Assembly (NCBI GenBank): GCA_942491415.1
Contig: CALOAD010000008.1
Coordinates: 62,001-126,000 of the forward strand
From: CALOAD01 sp942491415
GTDB lineage: Bacteria; Cyanobacteriota; Vampirovibrionia; Gastranaerophilales; CALOAD01
DNA: 64,000 bases
Reading direction: 5' to 3'
Under the pieces are notes generated by a model, which was not told the DNA's origin, did not search any database, and was given only the letters and a program-made list of their open reading frames with translations. The first letter of the stretch is position 1, and each line of letters begins with the position of its first letter. The position numbers and the translations under genes are program-made. Below are positions 1 to 9,425 of the stretch, one piece after another.

Positions 1-1243
1 AGTTGATTTATATGAAATGCGTCCGGAAAAAAAGACAGGGGCTCATTGTACTGAATTTCTCGGAGAATTGGTTTGTAGCAATAGTTTAGGATCAGGTGAT
101 ATTGGCGTTGCAAGCGGGCTTTTAAAAGAAGAAATGCGCAAGCTCGGCGGTTTTTTGATTGGTTTTGCCGATGAATCCAAAGTTCCAGCAGGTAATGCTC
201 TTGCTGTTGATAGGGATGTTTTTGCAAAAAAAATAACTGCTGCTCTCGAAGAAGATAAAAATATAAATATAATAAGAAAAGAATTAAAAGAAATACCTGA
301 AGATACTCCAACAATAATAGCATCAGGACCTTTGACTTCTGATTCGCTTTCTGAAAATATAGCAAAATTCACGGGAGAAGATCATTTGCATTTTTTTGAT
401 GCCGTTGCCCCTATCGTCGAAAAAGATTCTGTAAATTTTGATATTGCCTTTTATGCAAGCAGATATGGAAAAGGAGAAGCCTCTTATATCAACTGTCCTA
501 TGGACGAAGCCCAATATGAAAAATTCTATAATACTCTTATAGAAGCTCCTAAAGCAGAACTTAAAAACTTTGAAAAAGATGCGAAGTTTTTTGAATCTTG
601 CCTTCCGGTGGAAGTTATAGCCTCTCGAGGTAAAGACACTCTAAGATTTGGACCTTTAAAACCTGTTGGACTAATAGACGAAAGAACAAATAAGCAAAAT
701 TTTGCCGTGGTTCAACTCAGACAGGATAATATGACAGGTACTTTGTATAACTTGGTTGGTTTTCAAACAAATTTAAAATGGGGAGCGCAAAAAGAACTCA
801 TACAAACAATTCCCGGACTTGAAAATGCAACTATAGTCAGATACGGAGTTATGCATCGTAATACATTTATACACAGTCCTAATGTTTTAAAATCGACATT
901 GCAAACCCAAAAAAAGGATAACCTATTTTTTGCAGGACAAATAACAGGCGTTGAAGGTTATACAGAATCCATCGCTACCGGCATGCTTGCTGGCATAAAC
1001 CTTGCCAGATTTTTAAAATCTCAAGAACTTCTAAACCTTGATAGTAGCTGCATACTAGGTGCATTAACTGACTATATAACATTCAAAGAACACAAACGAT
1101 TTCAACCTATAAATAGCAATTGGGGTATATTAAAACCTATGAAATTTGATCGTAAAATAAAAAAAGACAAAAAAAGACGTAATGCAATCTATGCACAACG
1201 ATCATTAGATTATATTGAAGAAATAATGACAATAAAGTCTTAA
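1..1243 (+). CDS. trmFO: TrmFO, folate-dependent tRNA U54 methyltransferase (5' end cut off)
   Basis: Flavoenzyme that makes ribothymidine at position 54 of tRNA using methylenetetrahydrofolate and FADH2. The frame is open from base 2 (VDLYEMRPEKK...), so roughly the first 25 residues, including the FAD-binding GxGxxG, lie outside the window. Visible family landmarks are the EMRP segment, HCTEFLGELVCSNSLGS with a Cys matching the conserved Cys53 of the B. subtilis enzyme, SYINCPMD with the Cys matching Cys226, and FFAGQITGVEGYTESIATG near the C-terminus. The remaining 413 residues fit the usual ~435. A tRNA-Leu gene follows about 90 bases downstream. Recognition is confident; only the N-terminus is unseen. 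Confidence 0.95.
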   Translation, partial: VDLYEMRPEKKTGAHCTEFLGELVCSNSLGSGDIGVASGLLKEEMRKLGGFLIGFADESKVPAGNALAVDRDVFAKKITAALEEDKNINIIRKELKEIPEDTPTIIASGPLTSDSLSENIAKFTGEDHLHFFDAVAPIVEKDSVNFDIAFYASRYGKGEASYINCPMDEAQYEKFYNTLIEAPKAELKNFEKDAKFFESCLPVEVIASRGKDTLRFGPLKPVGLIDERTNKQNFAVVQLRQDNMTGTLYNLVGFQTNLKWGAQKELIQTIPGLENATIVRYGVMHRNTFIHSPNVLKSTLQTQKKDNLFFAGQITGVEGYTESIATGMLAGINLARFLKSQELLNLDSSCILGALTDYITFKEHKRFQPINSNWGILKPMKFDRKIKKDKKRRNAIYAQRSLDYIEEIMTIKS

Positions 1244-1285
1244 AGGTTAAATTTAAAATCTTGAAACAAAATTTATAAGTAGTGC

Positions 1286-1315
1286 TTGACTATTAAGTTT
1301 TATCGTTGTTAAATA
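1286..1315 (+). promoter_or_regulatory. Likely sigma-70 promoter of tRNA-Leu
   Basis: TTGACT at 1286-1291 resembles a -35 box. A TAAATA-type -10 lies 17-18 bases downstream (about 1309-1315), which puts the start site some 10 bases before the tRNA. Prediction from sequence only. Confidence 0.45.
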
Positions 1316-1333
1316 ATAATTATGTTAATCCAC

Positions 1334-1416
1334 GGGTGAGTGGCGAAATTGGTAGACGCACTAGATTTAGGATCTAGCGAGCAACCCTCGTGAGAGTTCG
1401 AGTCTCTCCTCGCCCA
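1334..1416 (+). tRNA. tRNA-Leu (anticodon UAG)
   Basis: A class II tRNA folds cleanly. The acceptor arms are 1334-1340 and 1409-1415 with one G-U pair. The anticodon stem CTAGA/TCTAG encloses loop TTTAGGA, giving anticodon UAG at 1368-1370. A short variable arm (CGAG...CTCG) and a T arm GAGAG-TTCGAGT-CTCTC follow. The discriminator is A1416 and the CCA end is not encoded. No terminator separates it from the polyprenyl synthase gene, so co-transcription with read-through is possible. Confidence 0.96.
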
Positions 1417-1431
1417 TTTTTTATTTTAAAG

Positions 1432-2394
1432 GTGTTAAAACTGAGAAGTCTAAAGACAATCTTGAATCCTATAGATAATGATTTAAACTGTTTTGATTCT
1501 TCTTTAATAGAAAGTTTAAACACAAATAATAACTTTATTAATGAGTTATCAAATCAAATAATAAAGTCTGGCGGTAAAAGGATAAGACCTGCTATCGCTT
1601 TTTTAGTGTCTAAAAATTTGGATAATAATAGTCCTAAAATTAATAATATAGCTAAAGCAATAGAGCTCATTCACACAGCAACGCTTATTCATGACGATAT
1701 TATTGATGAAGCTTCTACAAGAAGGGGTGTTGAAACCACAAATAAACTTTTTGGTTCTAAAATCGCTGTTGTAATGGGTGATTTTTTCCTTTCAACAGCA
1801 TTAAAAGAGCTTGCAGCTGTTGAAAATCCTCAAATTATAAGTATTTTTTCGGATTATATGAAAGAAGTTTGCGAAGGTGAAATTCAACAAACTTCAAGTC
1901 AGGGGGAATTTTTATCTATTGATGAATATCTGGAAAAATCTAAGCGAAAAACAGCTTTGCTTTTTGCAGCTTCTGCTCAATCGGCGGCGATAATAAGCAC
2001 TGAGAATAAGTCTTTAATAAAAGCAGTTACAGAATTTGCGTTAAACTTGGGAATTGCATTTCAAATAACTGATGATATTTTGAATTTTACAACTTGCAAA
2101 AAAGATAAGCCTAAGGGAAATGATATTTTATCGGGGATTTATACAGCTCCGATTATTTACGCTGTTGAATATCATCAAGATAAACTTAAAAAGCTTTTAA
2201 ATGTTGAATCTGAAGAATTAAAACTTAATAAAATTATTGAGCTTATAAATGAAGCAGAGGGGATAGAAAAGTCAAAAAAACTAGCCGTTGATTATGCTCA
2301 AAAAGCCTATTCTTCAATTGATTTACTACCGTTAAATGATTATAATAAATCGTTAAAAAATCTCATAGATTATATTTTGCAAAGAGATTATTAA
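1432..2394 (+). CDS. All-trans polyprenyl diphosphate synthase
   Basis: Elongates isoprenoid diphosphates to the long chains used for quinones; here probably the menaquinone side chain, since MqnC is also encoded in the window. Motifs seen: GGKRIRP (substrate binding), the first Asp-rich motif HDDIID followed by RRG, GEIQQ, and FQITDDILN as the second Asp-rich motif, in which the last Asp is Asn. The length of about 320 residues is normal. The reading frame runs back into the tRNA, so the true start must be later. GTG 1432 is chosen, although CTG 1441 sits well behind AAAGG at 1428-1432 and TTG 1462 is also possible. Chain length cannot be read from sequence. Confidence 0.88.
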   Translation: MLKLRSLKTILNPIDNDLNCFDSSLIESLNTNNNFINELSNQIIKSGGKRIRPAIAFLVSKNLDNNSPKINNIAKAIELIHTATLIHDDIIDEASTRRGVETTNKLFGSKIAVVMGDFFLSTALKELAAVENPQIISIFSDYMKEVCEGEIQQTSSQGEFLSIDEYLEKSKRKTALLFAASAQSAAIISTENKSLIKAVTEFALNLGIAFQITDDILNFTTCKKDKPKGNDILSGIYTAPIIYAVEYHQDKLKKLLNVESEELKLNKIIELINEAEGIEKSKKLAVDYAQKAYSSIDLLPLNDYNKSLKNLIDYILQRDY

Positions 2395-2489
2395 AATTTA
2401 ATAACTATTGTTTTAAGACTTTGCTTTTTTTATACTGAAAAAAGAATTTAAAATTTTAAATTTGAAATTATATTTTAATAGGGTAAAAA

Positions 2490-3149
2490 ATGAGTAAATT
2501 CAAACATAAAAAAGCTTTTTCACTATTCGAGCTCTTAAAAGAAGCGATTGAAACGATAGTTATAGTAGTTGTTTTAGTTATACTAATCAGAAATTTTCTT
2601 GGAGAACCCAGGTGGATTCCGTCAGGATCAATGAAACCGACATTGCTTGAAGGAGATAGGATTTTTATTGAAAAAATAAGTAATTTTTTATCCGAACCAA
2701 AAAGAGGCGAGATTGTAGTTTTTTATCCTCCTTTTGAAGAATTAGAGCAAGATTCTTGGGCTATTTTTACTCGATTATCGGGATTTTTCAATAAAGATAC
2801 TGCCTATATAAAAAGGATTGTAGGGATTCCCGGAGATAATATTGAAATAAAGCAAAATATCGATAACGAGACTAATGATGTTTATATAAACGGAAAATTA
2901 CTAAAGGAAAATTATAGACTTGATAATAGTTTTATAAATTGTAAGCCTGATATGTATTGTGGTCCTGCCGTAATTCCGAAGGACTCTTATTTTATGATGG
3001 GAGATAATAGAGGGAATAGTCAGGATAGTAGATTTTGGGGCTTTTTGCCGAAAGATAGAATTATAGGTCGAGCTGTTTTCAGATTCTGGCCTATACCAAG
3101 AGTCGGTACTTTTAAAACTCCTCAATATAAAGTTGAAACTGAAAAATAA
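2490..3149 (+). CDS. lepB: Signal peptidase I
   Basis: Membrane serine protease (S26) that removes signal peptides from exported proteins. One N-terminal membrane segment (about residues 20-35) precedes the catalytic serine in SGSMKPTL (Ser47). The general-base lysine is in YIKRIVGIPGD (Lys108), and box E GDNRGNSQDSRFWG is intact. The 219 residues match the short, single-anchor form. RBS AGGGTAAAA lies just before ATG. Substrates nearby plausibly include the phosphodiester glycosidase and the TPR protein, both with signal peptides. Confidence 0.95.
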   Translation: MSKFKHKKAFSLFELLKEAIETIVIVVVLVILIRNFLGEPRWIPSGSMKPTLLEGDRIFIEKISNFLSEPKRGEIVVFYPPFEELEQDSWAIFTRLSGFFNKDTAYIKRIVGIPGDNIEIKQNIDNETNDVYINGKLLKENYRLDNSFINCKPDMYCGPAVIPKDSYFMMGDNRGNSQDSRFWGFLPKDRIIGRAVFRFWPIPRVGTFKTPQYKVETEK

Positions 3150-3191
3150 GTTTATATAACTCGAATCCATAAAACTATTTAGTAATTTAGG

Positions 3192-3851
3192 CTATTTATT
3201 CTTTTCATTTTTCAAATAATATGAAGCGCAACCAAAACCTTTTTGCTCCATAATATTTGAGGAATAAGGATCGCAACTGTTAGAATATGCGCTTATTCCA
3301 GCACCACCTGGGAATAAACCTTCTTTTAAAAAGTGCAGTACAAATATATCTTTGCCGAATTTATTAGGTGCTTTTAATCCATTAACATCGAAAAAAGCCA
3401 TAGCGCAACCGTTAGCTTCTTTTAAATGACCAATATTATCAGAAGTACAATCTATACTTGCACTAACAAATTTCAAATAACTACCGTCACTTAAAACAAA
3501 GCCGGTAGCTTTTTGGTTTGAAGCCTTTTTTTCATTTAAAAAGTTGTTTTCTTTACTCCAGCATTTTCCATAGATGTCATTATCTGTGCATTTTTTTGAA
3601 ACGTTTAGATATTTTGAAAAAATTTCCTGTACTTGGGTTATATCAGAAAATAATCCTTTTAAAGAGTTTTCATTATCTTCTTTTAAAAGTTTTGTAGCTT
3701 GAGAAATGTCGTTATATCCTTTTTTTAACATTTCTATTTTATCTTTCATCTCAAGCATATCAACAACTTTGGGTATAATAATTAAAGTAGCTACTGTCAT
3801 TACAACAAAAGCAGCTACAAATTCTTCTATGGAAAAGCCATTTTTTTTCAT
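3192..3851 (-). CDS. Type IV pilin-like / pseudopilin protein
   Basis: Starts MKKNGFSIEEFVAAFVVMTVATLIIIPKV: a short basic leader, a prepilin cleavage site after Gly, Phe+1 and Glu+5, then a hydrophobic helix. This is the class III signal of type IV pilins and type II secretion pseudopilins. The C-terminal domain is Cys-rich and contains DVNGLKAPNKFGKDIF, a pattern I associate with pilin-like proteins of Vampirovibrionia. ATG 3851 was chosen because it follows the stop of the EF-hand gene by one base and begins at the natural leader; the longer ORF overlaps that gene. It is probably co-transcribed and translationally coupled with the EF-hand gene. The specific role (adhesion, uptake or secretion) is unknown. 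Confidence 0.8.
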   Translation of the reverse strand: MKKNGFSIEEFVAAFVVMTVATLIIIPKVVDMLEMKDKIEMLKKGYNDISQATKLLKEDNENSLKGLFSDITQVQEIFSKYLNVSKKCTDNDIYGKCWSKENNFLNEKKASNQKATGFVLSDGSYLKFVSASIDCTSDNIGHLKEANGCAMAFFDVNGLKAPNKFGKDIFVLHFLKEGLFPGGAGISAYSNSCDPYSSNIMEQKGFGCASYYLKNEKNK

Positions 3852-3852
3852 T

Positions 3853-4380
3853 TTAAGCTTCTTCTTCTTCAGCTTCAGCTGAATCTGAATAGAAAATGGA
3901 ATCATGGCTGGTATCAGCTTCAAGAACTTTATCTTTTCTGTCTCCCAGTTCTTTATTTATCATAAAAGAATCAATTTCATTTAAGGTTAATTTGCCGTCT
4001 TTGTTAGTATCCATATCAGAAAAATTTGCCATAACAGTCTCTAAAAGAGTTTTATTTACTCCCATTCCATTTGCCGAAAGTGCATAAATCTCTTCTATTG
4101 TCATTCCTTTATCAACGAAATCAGATAAATATTTGTTCAACTCATCTTCTGAAACCACTGAGTTTTTATTTGTATCTATTTTCCCAATATTTTGAGATAA
4201 AAAATTTGCAAACGGCAAATCCAAACTTGTAAGACCTTCCAGCTCTTCAAGTTCTTTTTGTGTAAGACCGTTTGAAGCCTCGGTATTAAGTTTTTTATAA
4301 ATATTAGTTAAATTCATTGCACTATTAACAAACAATTGTTTGGAAGTAAGGTTTTCAAGCATAACTTTTTCCTTTATCAA
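3853..4380 (-). CDS. EF-hand calcium-binding protein
   Basis: 175 residues with two canonical EF-hand loops: DTNKNSVVSEDE (about residues 72-83) and DTNKDGKLTLNE (about 122-133). Each has D/N at positions 1, 3 and 5 and Glu at position 12. No signal peptide is evident, and the C-terminus is very acidic (AEAEEEEA). Family knowledge supports Ca2+ binding; the partner is unknown. The gene lies one base upstream of a prepilin-like gene on the same strand, so a role in calcium-dependent pilus or pseudopilus function is a reasonable inference. Confidence 0.8.
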   Translation of the reverse strand: MIKEKVMLENLTSKQLFVNSAMNLTNIYKKLNTEASNGLTQKELEELEGLTSLDLPFANFLSQNIGKIDTNKNSVVSEDELNKYLSDFVDKGMTIEEIYALSANGMGVNKTLLETVMANFSDMDTNKDGKLTLNEIDSFMINKELGDRKDKVLEADTSHDSIFYSDSAEAEEEEA

Positions 4381-4456
4381 TAAACACTTTAAGTATAATG
4401 ATTTCTTTTAAAAAAGTCATACTTTATTCAATTTAGTTTTTTGTTTAATTGAAATT

Positions 4457-7400
4457 TTAATAGTAAAGCCATTTAAATGATTTTACCGCTGTTGGTTTAT
4501 TTATATCTCCGCTGATACGAACTTGAAATTCTTTTGAAAGTTTATCTTCAGGAATTAAAGGAGGGATTCTGTCCACCATTTCTTTATTTGTCTGAGCTTG
4601 AAATAATATGAGAAAATCTTTTGCAAATAAGCCAACACCCGGGATTTTTCCTACCAGTTTTTCTAGCGAAAGATCTCCTAATACTCCTAACGCCTGAACA
4701 ATTTCTTGAGATGTTCGACCTAAGATAATGATATTGCCAACATTATTTGTTAAATTCAAATCGCCTGTAATATACAAACTCAAGTTCTCGCCTTTGCTTT
4801 TTATGGGGTTAAGACTTGCTATGCCGTTATTTAAGTATATAACACCTTGCATTTCTTCAAATTTACCTGTGTTTTTAGGATGTAAAGTTGAAATAATATT
4901 ATCAAGATTAAGTCTTAAAAGATTATTGGAGGCTAAATTGGCTGCTTTTAAATAGTATTCCATATTACCTAAAGAGCCGGCTTGTCCATCTTTTACGTCG
5001 AAAACTATTTTACCTTTGGCATTCCTTGTCATTTGCTCCGGGGTGAGTCCTGATGTGCTTATTTTTACTTCAGAATTGAGCTTCCCTGATAATTGTCCCG
5101 GCATCATCGCAACTTTTTCCATAAATTGAGCAGCATCAATATCTGAAGCTTTAATATCAGCAAACAGAAAAGCTTTTGGAATATTATATAAAGCATTTCC
5201 TTTTACGAATCCCCCCAGTGTTTTTGTTTTTAAATCCGGAGTTATAATTTCACTTTTTTCATTTATCTTAAAATGCCCTGAAGAGTTATAAGCTAAAATA
5301 TTGTTTACCTTTAATGTCGTGATTTTAAACTTGCCGTTATCAACAACTAATGGTAATGCCGATAAAGGTTTTGCAGGCTGTTGGGGTTGTGAATTTAAGC
5401 TTATAATTTTATCGACATCAAGATTTTCAGAAGTAATATCAAGGTTTTTGAATACAAAAGGTTCGCTAAAAGAAGTTTTCATAGTCGCTTTTAGCGTTAA
5501 GTCAGACCCATCCAGTTTTAGAGCGTTAGCCTCTATACTTATATTTTCTTGATTCATTAATATTTTCATAAGGTCAGCTTTAAAATTGTAGGTAGGTATT
5601 GAAAGGTTTTCAATCTGTAAATTTCCTTGCACGGTAGGATTTGACACCTTACCGTTTACATTAACCTTTCCTGATAATGTAACTTCTGCATTATCAAATT
5701 TTTCAACCGTAATACTTAACGGTTCAGAAAGTGAAATAGCAAGATTTTGCATTTCGGGATTTTTGGTATTCAAATCTTTTAAAATTCCCTTTGCAGAAAG
5801 GACTTCAATAGAATTGACGAGGTTAGATCTTAAGCTACTACTGAGTTTTCTATTTTCTTCAGCAGTTCGTAAAGAAATATCTTCCATTTTCAGTTCTGTT
5901 GGCTTTAATGCAAGTGAGAGGTTTAATATTTTTGTTTTATTTCTCAGTTGTTCAATTTCAGCGATTGAAATATAATTTTTAGAGTTAGAGAGTAATTGAG
6001 TTTTGAGACTAAGGTTTTCAGGAATACCTGAAAGATATGCAATAAAAGGCATTGTGCCTCGTGAATGTGCATAATTTGAAGCTTGCGGCAATAAGGATTT
6101 TATATCAGCTGAAATAATAAGACCTTTTGCTTTTATATCGAGTGTAGGGTTTTCAATATAATTACTTATGGCACCATTAATTCTTATAGGACTATTTTTT
6201 AATCTAAATAAAATTTTATTTAACTCTATATTTTTTTCGTCTAAAAGCACTTTGCCGCTTTCAATTCTTAAAGGCAAGTTTAGAGGTTTATAAATAGCTG
6301 TAATTTCATTTAAAGAGGCTATTCCGTTTGTTTTTTCGCCTGATATATTTGCTTTTAAAGAAATAAATCCTGTTATTTTTTGTATATCATTTAATTGTTT
6401 TTTTAGATTTTTATCGAGCATTGAAGATTGTTGAATAGCTTTGATATTAGCAACATTAAACTTTGGGATGGATATTGTTATTTCAGGGTTGGGCTTAGTA
6501 TCGATATTGGTTATTTTTCCAAGTATAAAAGCGTCTGTATTAAGAGCGTTTAATTTGATGTTCTTAAGTTTTAGTTCTTTGATATTTGCTGATATTTCTC
6601 CTTGAGTTATTTTTAAAGGAAAACCTAATAAAGCAGGGGTAATAGAAGCATTATCAAAGCTTATTTTTATATTAGGTTCTATTTTATCTAATTTGCCTTT
6701 TATATTTAAAAACACATCAATAAAGCCGTTTACCGTTTTAATTTGTTCTATTTGAGCACTCAATTCCGGCATTAACGTGCTTGCTTTGGTTATTTCATAT
6801 ATTGTTTTTAAATTAACTTTTGGGGCTGAAAGTTCAATATTTGCGTTTGCATTTTTATCTATATTGCCTTTGACAGTGAATTTTGAAGTATCTACAAAGC
6901 CGTACATATTATCAAATATTAAAGAATTTTCAATCAGTTTTAAATTTCCGTTTACATCATGAATTGCGCCTGCAAAGCCTTTGTAGCCAATATAAGCATC
7001 TTTTAGATTGAAATACCCGTCAAAGTTAAATTTTTTCAAATTAGTGCAAATGACAAAGTCTGCTTTTGAATGTCCTTTTACAATAAGATTTTCAAGGTTT
7101 TTTGTGTCTATATTTGCTATATCGGTAAAAACAAGGGCTAAATTTTTAAGATTATTTAAATTAACATCAGTCGATTTTACTTTTAAATCAGTAAGTTTTT
7201 TATCTCTGGGGTTAACTTTGCCGGAAATATTAATATATTCATTTTTAGCTACATAGAATTTTGATTTTATATCTAATTTATCACCTTTAAAATGAATTTG
7301 AGCTTTGCTTTTAGGCAGTTGTCCGCTTAAGGTTTTTACAGTAAAGTCATTAATATTTAAATCACCATATACTCTGGGAAGCTCTCTTTTTAAATCTTTT

Positions 7401-8164
7401 ATCTTTAAATCTGCAACTAAATCACCTTTTAGTCGATGTTTTAAAATAGGTTCCAACGGGTTTGTGAATTTGATTGGTAGTGGCTTTGTTTTTTTAGGCT
7501 GCTTTTTAACTTGAGTCGGAAGCTCTGTTTTTAGCTTTAAATCATATTTTATGTTTGAACCTTCACCCTTTATAAAACCCATGGTATCAAGTTGAATTCC
7601 TTTATCAGGGTTGAAATTCTTTATTATAAATTTTTCACCTGCTATGATTGATTCCTTTTTATCATCAGAAGAAAAATCAATAAATTTGACTTTATAATCT
7701 TTGATATTTAAATGGAAACTGTCAAAATGAGTCTCTATTTCTGATGGTTTGCTTTCCGGCATGTTGGATAATAATTCGTTTATTTTATATTTTCCGTTTT
7801 TTCTTTTTATAATATTAACAATAGGAGATTGAAGCTCAGCTTTTTCTATTACGGCAATTTTAAAAATCAAAGGCATCACTGCCACTTCAACGGCTGCTTT
7901 ATCAGCTTGAAATAACTGTTCTTTATCAGAAAATTTCAGATCTATATCTTTTAACTCGACTCTTCCTCTTAGATTCCAGGTCGTTTTAAATTTAATGTTC
8001 TCAATATTCAAATTTAAACCAAAATCTTTTTTAAACTGTGATTTTACTTGTGGTTTAAATGAATTGGCATCAACTAAAGACGGTACTAAAATTAAAAACA
8101 ATAGATATATCGCAAAAAGTATCGAAAGTATTATTACGAATATATTTTTAATTGTATTTGTCAT
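4457..8164 (-). CDS. AsmA/TamB-like (bridge-like) envelope protein
   Basis: 1235 residues. An N-terminal membrane anchor (about residues 8-32) is followed by LVDANSFKPQVKSQFKKDFG, typical of the AsmA family start, then long beta-rich repeats full of NINGxVN/LxGKxN units, and an AsmA-type C-terminus (YLKAANLASNNLLRLNL). The family comprises periplasm-spanning proteins linked to phospholipid transport and outer-membrane homeostasis in diderm bacteria, so its presence suggests an outer membrane. RBS GAGGAAA precedes ATG 8164. It stands alone on the minus strand downstream of rpoD. I cannot separate AsmA, YhdP and TamB subfamilies by eye. Confidence 0.82.
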   Translation of the reverse strand: MTNTIKNIFVIILSILFAIYLLFLILVPSLVDANSFKPQVKSQFKKDFGLNLNIENIKFKTTWNLRGRVELKDIDLKFSDKEQLFQADKAAVEVAVMPLIFKIAVIEKAELQSPIVNIIKRKNGKYKINELLSNMPESKPSEIETHFDSFHLNIKDYKVKFIDFSSDDKKESIIAGEKFIIKNFNPDKGIQLDTMGFIKGEGSNIKYDLKLKTELPTQVKKQPKKTKPLPIKFTNPLEPILKHRLKGDLVADLKIKDLKRELPRVYGDLNINDFTVKTLSGQLPKSKAQIHFKGDKLDIKSKFYVAKNEYINISGKVNPRDKKLTDLKVKSTDVNLNNLKNLALVFTDIANIDTKNLENLIVKGHSKADFVICTNLKKFNFDGYFNLKDAYIGYKGFAGAIHDVNGNLKLIENSLIFDNMYGFVDTSKFTVKGNIDKNANANIELSAPKVNLKTIYEITKASTLMPELSAQIEQIKTVNGFIDVFLNIKGKLDKIEPNIKISFDNASITPALLGFPLKITQGEISANIKELKLKNIKLNALNTDAFILGKITNIDTKPNPEITISIPKFNVANIKAIQQSSMLDKNLKKQLNDIQKITGFISLKANISGEKTNGIASLNEITAIYKPLNLPLRIESGKVLLDEKNIELNKILFRLKNSPIRINGAISNYIENPTLDIKAKGLIISADIKSLLPQASNYAHSRGTMPFIAYLSGIPENLSLKTQLLSNSKNYISIAEIEQLRNKTKILNLSLALKPTELKMEDISLRTAEENRKLSSSLRSNLVNSIEVLSAKGILKDLNTKNPEMQNLAISLSEPLSITVEKFDNAEVTLSGKVNVNGKVSNPTVQGNLQIENLSIPTYNFKADLMKILMNQENISIEANALKLDGSDLTLKATMKTSFSEPFVFKNLDITSENLDVDKIISLNSQPQQPAKPLSALPLVVDNGKFKITTLKVNNILAYNSSGHFKINEKSEIITPDLKTKTLGGFVKGNALYNIPKAFLFADIKASDIDAAQFMEKVAMMPGQLSGKLNSEVKISTSGLTPEQMTRNAKGKIVFDVKDGQAGSLGNMEYYLKAANLASNNLLRLNLDNIISTLHPKNTGKFEEMQGVIYLNNGIASLNPIKSKGENLSLYITGDLNLTNNVGNIIILGRTSQEIVQALGVLGDLSLEKLVGKIPGVGLFAKDFLILFQAQTNKEMVDRIPPLIPEDKLSKEFQVRISGDINKPTAVKSFKWLYY

Positions 8165-8335
8165 TTATTTTCCTCGACATTCTGATAAAAACAAGTTAGC
8201 TCTCTTATTTTTAATGTAATTGTTCGTTAGAATAAATTAGCTGGACGGGCAAAACTATAGCTAAAAAAAGCTTAAAACAAAATAATAAGGTTGGATATTA
8301 TAATTTAAGACTTTTTAACACTTTTATTCCTTAAG

Positions 8336-8367
8336 AAAAAAGAAGCGCATTATTGCGCTTCTTTTTG
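8336..8367 (-). terminator. Rho-independent terminator of the dgt-dnaG-rpoD operon
   Basis: Perfect stem AGAAGCGC/GCGCTTCT (8341-8348 and 8355-8362) with a 6-base loop, flanked by A and T runs. It ends transcription 15 bases after the rpoD stop. Confidence 0.85.
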
Positions 8368-8382
8368 ATCTGATTTTATTTT

Positions 8383-9414
8383 TTAATTTTCTACATATTC
8401 TTTAAGTCTTCTGCTTCTATTTGGATGACGCAGTTTTCTTAAAGCTTTAGCTTCGATCTGTCTGATTCTTTCTCTTGTTACGCCGAACAACTGACCTACT
8501 TCTTCTAAAGTTCTTTGTCTGCCGTCGTCCATCCCGAATCTAAGCCTTAGAACATCTCTTTCTCTAGGAGATAGGCTACTAAGAACTTCAGCAAGATCTT
8601 CTCTAAGAAGTTCGTGAGCAACTGTCATGACAGGAGCATCTGCTTCTCTATCTTCAATGAAATCACCAAGTCTGGAGTCTTCTTCTTTTCCGATAGGAGT
8701 TTCAAGAGAAAGAGGCTCTTGAGCTACTTTAATAATTTCTCTAAGTTTGTTAATGGTGATCCCCATTGCTTCAGAAAGTTCTTCCTCGGAAGGTTTCCTA
8801 CTCAAATCTTGAGCAAGCTTACGAGTAATTTTCTTAAGCTTATTGATTGTCTCAACCATATGGACAGGGATTCTTATAGTTCTTGCTTGATCGGCAATAG
8901 CTCTTGTTATTGCTTGTCTAATCCACCAGGTTGCATATGTAGAAAATTTATAACCTCTTTCGTGGTCAAATTTTTCAGCAGCCCTGATTAAACCAAGGTT
9001 ACCTTCTTGAATCAGATCAAGGAAAAGCATTCCGCGACCAACATATTTTTTTGCGATACTTACAACAAGTCTTAAGTTAGCTTGCACAAGCTTACGCTTA
9101 GCTATTTCACCGGATTTACCGCCTTTTACAATTTTTCTTGCCAATTCAATTTCTTCTTCAGCAGTTAATAGTTTAATTCTACCAATTTCCCTTAAATACA
9201 TTCTTACAGGATCATCAACTGATACACCCCTTGGCACTGAAATTTCAGATTCGCTATGTCCTTCAGATCGTTGTTTCAAAGGAGGTGTGTTTACTTCTGT
9301 AAGGGTAGCTGTTCCGCCAAATAAACTGCCAATATCATCGGAGTCCATTTCGCCACTACTTGTAAGAATTTCATCAACGCTACTTTGTGATAGTTTTTCG
9401 TTTTTTTCCATCAT
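8383..9414 (-). CDS. rpoD: Primary sigma factor RpoD (sigma-70 group 1, short)
   Basis: Housekeeping sigma factor. Region 1.2 is DDPVRMYLREIG, regions 2.1-2.4 include LIQEGNLGLIRAAEKFD and YKFSTYATWWIRQAITRAI, region 3 is RIPVHMVETINKL, and region 4.2 ends TRERIRQIEAKALRKLRHP. At 343 residues it lacks the long non-conserved insert of proteobacterial RpoD, as in Cyanobacteria and Firmicutes. The first ~50 residues hold LSQSSVDEILTS followed by an acidic stretch and LFGG. The gene begins 11 bases after dnaG ends, giving the classical dnaG-rpoD order. Confidence 0.97.
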   Translation of the reverse strand: MMEKNEKLSQSSVDEILTSSGEMDSDDIGSLFGGTATLTEVNTPPLKQRSEGHSESEISVPRGVSVDDPVRMYLREIGRIKLLTAEEEIELARKIVKGGKSGEIAKRKLVQANLRLVVSIAKKYVGRGMLFLDLIQEGNLGLIRAAEKFDHERGYKFSTYATWWIRQAITRAIADQARTIRIPVHMVETINKLKKITRKLAQDLSRKPSEEELSEAMGITINKLREIIKVAQEPLSLETPIGKEEDSRLGDFIEDREADAPVMTVAHELLREDLAEVLSSLSPRERDVLRLRFGMDDGRQRTLEEVGQLFGVTRERIRQIEAKALRKLRHPNRSRRLKEYVEN

Positions 9415-9425
9415 TTATAAGTGCC

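Noticed and set aside
1390..1431. N-terminal extension of the polyprenyl synthase into the tRNA
   Set aside because: It would be translated from tRNA-Leu sequence and has no family similarity; a later start is used.
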